Shown here: one piece after another, positions 61,313 to 64,000 of the stretch
Position numbering within the stretch: the first letter of the stretch is position 1
Layout: every line of letters starts with the position of its first letter
Assembly (NCBI RefSeq): GCF_036549475.1
Contig: NZ_JAZHLI010000023.1
Coordinates: forward strand, 1 to 64,000
DNA length: 64,000 nt
Direction: 5' to 3'
DNA from: Aurantimonas sp036549475
Lineage (GTDB): Bacteria > Pseudomonadota > Alphaproteobacteria > Rhizobiales > Rhizobiaceae
Notes under the pieces: generated by a model
The model's input: the letters and a program-made list of their open reading frames with translations, nothing else
Database searches by the model: none
Told to the model about the DNA's origin: nothing
Program-made: the position numbers and the translations under genes

Positions 61313-64000
61313 ATGGCACGCAATCAGGCGAACGAAACCTTCGCACTCACCTCGTTCCTGTACGGCGGCAACGCCGACTACATCGAGGACCTTCATGCCC
61401 GCTACGAGACCGATCCATCGTCGGTTCCGGCGGAATGGAGCGACTTCTTCAAGGAGCTGAAGGACGAGAGCGCCGACGTCATCAAGAGCGCGGAGGGGCC
61501 GTCCTGGCAGCGGGCCAACTGGCCGATCGCGGCCAATGGCGACCTGATCTCGGCCCTCGACGGCGACTGGGGCCCGACGGTCCAGACCATCGAGGCCAAG
61601 GTCAAGCAGAAGGCGCAGGAATCCGGCGTCGACCTGTCCAGCGCCTCGGTGCAGCAGGCGGCGCAGGATTCGGTCCGCGCCATCATGCTGATCCGGGCCT
61701 ATCGCGTGCGCGGCCATCTGCACGCCAAGCTCGACCCGCTCGGCATCGCCAAGCCGGCCGACGACGACTACAACGAGCTGTCGCCCCAGGCCTACGGCTT
61801 CACCGAGGCCGATTTCGACCGCAAGATCTTCATCGACAAGGTGCTCGGCCTGGAATTCGCCTCCATCCGCGAAATGGTCGACATTCTCGAGCGGACCTAT
61901 TGCACCACGCTCGGCGTCGAGTTCACCCACATCTCCAATCCGGAGGAGAAGGGCTGGCTGCAGGAGCGCATCGAGGGCCCCGACAAGGGCATTGCCTTCA
62001 CCGAACAGGGCAAGAAGGCCATTCTCAACAAGCTGATCGAGGCCGAGGGCTTCGAGAAGTTCCTCGACGTGAAGTACAAGGGGACCAAGCGCTTCGGCCT
62101 CGACGGCGGTGAAGCGCTGATCCCGGCGCTCGAGCAGATCATCAAGCGCGGCGGCCAGCTGGGCCTGAAGGAAATCATCTTCGGCATGGCCCACCGCGGC
62201 CGCCTGAACGTCCTCAGCCAGGTGATGGCCAAGCCGCACCGCGCCATCTTCCACGAGTTCAAGGGCGGCTCCTACAAGCCCGAGGACGTCGAAGGCTCCG
62301 GCGACGTGAAGTACCATCTGGGTGCCTCGTCCGACCGCGAGTTCGACCAGAACAAGGTGCATCTGTCGCTGACCGCCAACCCGTCGCATCTGGAGATCGT
62401 CGATCCGGTCGTGATGGGCAAGGCGCGCGCCAAGCAGGACGCGATCGCCGGGCGCACCCGCACCGAGATCGTGCCGCTGGAGACCCGCTCCAAGATCATG
62501 CCGCTGCTGATCCACGGCGACGCGGCCTTTGCCGGCCAGGGCGTGGTGGCCGAGTGCTTCGGCCTGTCCAGCCTGCGCGGCCACCGGGTCGCCGGTTCGC
62601 TGCACTTCATCATCAACAACCAGATCGGCTTCACCACCAACCCGCGGCTGTCGCGCTCCTCGCCCTATCCGTCGGACGTGGCCAAGATGGTCGAGGCGCC
62701 GATCTTCCACGTCAATGGTGACGATCCGGAAGCGGTCGTTTACGCGGTGAAGGTGGCGACCGAATACCGGATGAAGTTCCACAAGCCGGTGGTCATCGAC
62801 ATGTTCTGCTACCGGCGGTACGGCCACAACGAGGGCGACGAGCCGGCATTCACCCAGCCGATCATGTACAAGGCGATCCGCCAGCATCCCACGACGCTGG
62901 AGATCTACGCCAAGAAGCTCGTGGCCGAAGGCGTCGTCAGCGCGGAAAATGTCGAGGAACGCAAGGCCGAGTGGCGCAAGACCCTCGAAGAGGAATTCGA
63001 GGCCGGCCAGTCCTACCTGCCGAACAAGGCCGACTGGCTGGACGGCGCCTGGGCCGGGCTGCGCAAGGCCGAGGAAGTCGACGAGCCGCGCCGCGGCGTC
63101 ACCGGCGTTCCGCTGAAGACGCTGAAGGACATCGGCGCCAAGCTGTCGGCCGTGCCCAAGGGCTTCAACGTCCATCGCACCGTCAAGCGCTTCCTCGACA
63201 ATCGCTCGAAGATGATCGAGAGCGGCGAGGGCATCGACTGGGCGACCGGCGAGGCGCTGGCCTTCGGAACCCTCGTCACCGAGGGCCATCCGGTCCGGCT
63301 GTCGGGCCAGGATTCGGAGCGCGGCACCTTCTCCCAGCGCCATTCGGTGCTCTACGACCAGGAGGACGAGACGCGCTACGTACCGCTCGCCCATCTGGCC
63401 AAGGGCCAGGCGATCTACGAGGTCATCAATTCGATGCTCTCGGAAGAGGCCGTGCTGGGCTATGAATACGGCTATTCGCTCTCGGAGCCGAACGCCCTGA
63501 CGCTGTGGGAAGCCCAGTTCGGCGACTTCGCCAATGGCGCGCAGGTCGTCTTCGACCAGTTCATCTCGTCGGGCGAGCGCAAATGGCTGCGCATGTCGGG
63601 CCTTGTCTGCCTGCTGCCGCACGGCTACGAGGGGCAGGGGCCGGAGCATTCCTCGGCCCGCCTCGAACGCTTCCTGCAGATGTGCGCCGAGGACAACATG
63701 CAGGTCGCCAACGTCACGACGCCGGCAAACTATTTCCACATCCTGCGCCGGCAGATGAAGCGCGACTTCCGCAAGCCGCTCATCCTGATGACGCCGAAGT
63801 CGCTGCTGCGGCACAAGCGTGCGGTCTCCGACCTGTCGGAGATGTCGGGCGACACCAGCTTCCATCGCCTGCTGTGGGACGATGCGGAGATGCGCAAGGA
63901 TTCGCCCATCAAGCTGGTCAAGGACGACAAGATCCGCCGCGTCGTCATGTGTACCGGCAAGGTCTATTACGACCTCCTGGAAGAGCGCGAGACCCGCGGC
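61313..64000 (+). CDS. sucA: 2-oxoglutarate dehydrogenase E1 component (5' part)
   Basis: Thiamine-diphosphate enzyme that decarboxylates 2-oxoglutarate in the E1-E2-E3 complex. The window holds the first 896 residues and no stop, roughly 90% of the usual length. The start MARNQANETFALTSFLYGGN is typical, followed by WSDFFKEL near 43, the FGMAHRGRLNVLSQVMAKPH segment near 297, INNQIGFTTNPRLSRSSPYP near 433, and the ThDP motif HVNGDDPEAV near 464. CYRRYGHNEGDEPAFTQP follows near 500. The 194-bp gap from sucD holds a GCGGGGC/GCCCCGC hairpin (61144-61168). sucB should follow beyond the edge. Confidence 0.97.
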   Translation, partial: MARNQANETFALTSFLYGGNADYIEDLHARYETDPSSVPAEWSDFFKELKDESADVIKSAEGPSWQRANWPIAANGDLISALDGDWGPTVQTIEAKVKQKAQESGVDLSSASVQQAAQDSVRAIMLIRAYRVRGHLHAKLDPLGIAKPADDDYNELSPQAYGFTEADFDRKIFIDKVLGLEFASIREMVDILERTYCTTLGVEFTHISNPEEKGWLQERIEGPDKGIAFTEQGKKAILNKLIEAEGFEKFLDVKYKGTKRFGLDGGEALIPALEQIIKRGGQLGLKEIIFGMAHRGRLNVLSQVMAKPHRAIFHEFKGGSYKPEDVEGSGDVKYHLGASSDREFDQNKVHLSLTANPSHLEIVDPVVMGKARAKQDAIAGRTRTEIVPLETRSKIMPLLIHGDAAFAGQGVVAECFGLSSLRGHRVAGSLHFIINNQIGFTTNPRLSRSSPYPSDVAKMVEAPIFHVNGDDPEAVVYAVKVATEYRMKFHKPVVIDMFCYRRYGHNEGDEPAFTQPIMYKAIRQHPTTLEIYAKKLVAEGVVSAENVEERKAEWRKTLEEEFEAGQSYLPNKADWLDGAWAGLRKAEEVDEPRRGVTGVPLKTLKDIGAKLSAVPKGFNVHRTVKRFLDNRSKMIESGEGIDWATGEALAFGTLVTEGHPVRLSGQDSERGTFSQRHSVLYDQEDETRYVPLAHLAKGQAIYEVINSMLSEEAVLGYEYGYSLSEPNALTLWEAQFGDFANGAQVVFDQFISSGERKWLRMSGLVCLLPHGYEGQGPEHSSARLERFLQMCAEDNMQVANVTTPANYFHILRRQMKRDFRKPLILMTPKSLLRHKRAVSDLSEMSGDTSFHRLLWDDAEMRKDSPIKLVKDDKIRRVVMCTGKVYYDLLEERETRG

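Noticed and set aside
60707..63865. 1052-codon open frame opposite sucA
   Set aside because: Antisense shadow. The plus strand encodes an unmistakable 2-oxoglutarate dehydrogenase E1.

Overview
The window is a high-G+C (roughly two thirds, by eye) bacterial chromosome segment. Every recognisable gene and the gene order point to an alphaproteobacterium of the Hyphomicrobiales (Rhizobiales). Markers are the block maf-aroE-coaE-dnaQ-secB beside hemE, the run rho-mnmE-mnmG-rsmG-parA-parB, a 1.6-kb-residue NAD-glutamate dehydrogenase, DUF1674 (SDHAF4), and mdh-sucC-sucD-sucA. I cannot fix the genus from sequence alone. No rRNA, tRNA, CRISPR array, prophage or complete insertion sequence was seen.

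Layout. 1-1455: a decayed hicAB toxin-antitoxin pair and a LuxR-type regulator, apparently an insertion next to hslU. 1694-11355: housekeeping genes (hslU, a glutamine amidotransferase, XRE regulator, Smr, mltA, Tim44-like, fxsA, secB, dnaQ, coaE, aroE, maf), mostly on the minus strand. 11356-11892: a gene-free segment with ten GANTC sites, degenerate DnaA boxes and an AT-rich patch, best read as the chromosomal replication origin. 11893-22649: hemE, hemJ, gluconokinase, rho, ybaK-like, mnmE, mnmG, rsmG, parA, parB, all on the plus strand. Genes thus diverge from the proposed origin. ParB-binding parS sites (consensus TGTTTCACGTGAAACA) are scattered from 15.8 kb outward, with a perfect one at 22677.

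22773-30591: holA, a mosaic repeat, lptE, leuS, a PLP-homeostasis gene, a DUF1761 membrane protein and acs. 30592-35567: a more accessory stretch with a tiny ORF behind a perfect Shine-Dalgarno sequence, a secreted PRC-barrel protein with a possible general-stress promoter, a cyclopropane-fatty-acid-synthase-like methyltransferase, a HEPN-domain gene overlapping an unknown partner, a secreted thermonuclease and sdhAF4. 35797-44754: htpX, rsmB, heparinase-like, purH, an MFS transporter, a MOSC protein and a small basic protein. 44826-56842: the giant glutamate dehydrogenase, an AhpD-type peroxidase, two TPM-domain proteins, lemA, pdxY, carbonic anhydrase, an Omp10-like lipoprotein and zapE. 57344-64000: the TCA-cycle operon mdh, a frameshifted small gene, sucC, sucD and the 5' part of sucA, which runs off the window.

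The most interesting items are the origin/parS architecture, the short SD/anti-SD transcription unit at 30.7 kb, the HEPN two-gene unit at 33.7-34.5 kb, the long structured mdh leader, and the broken gene between mdh and sucC.
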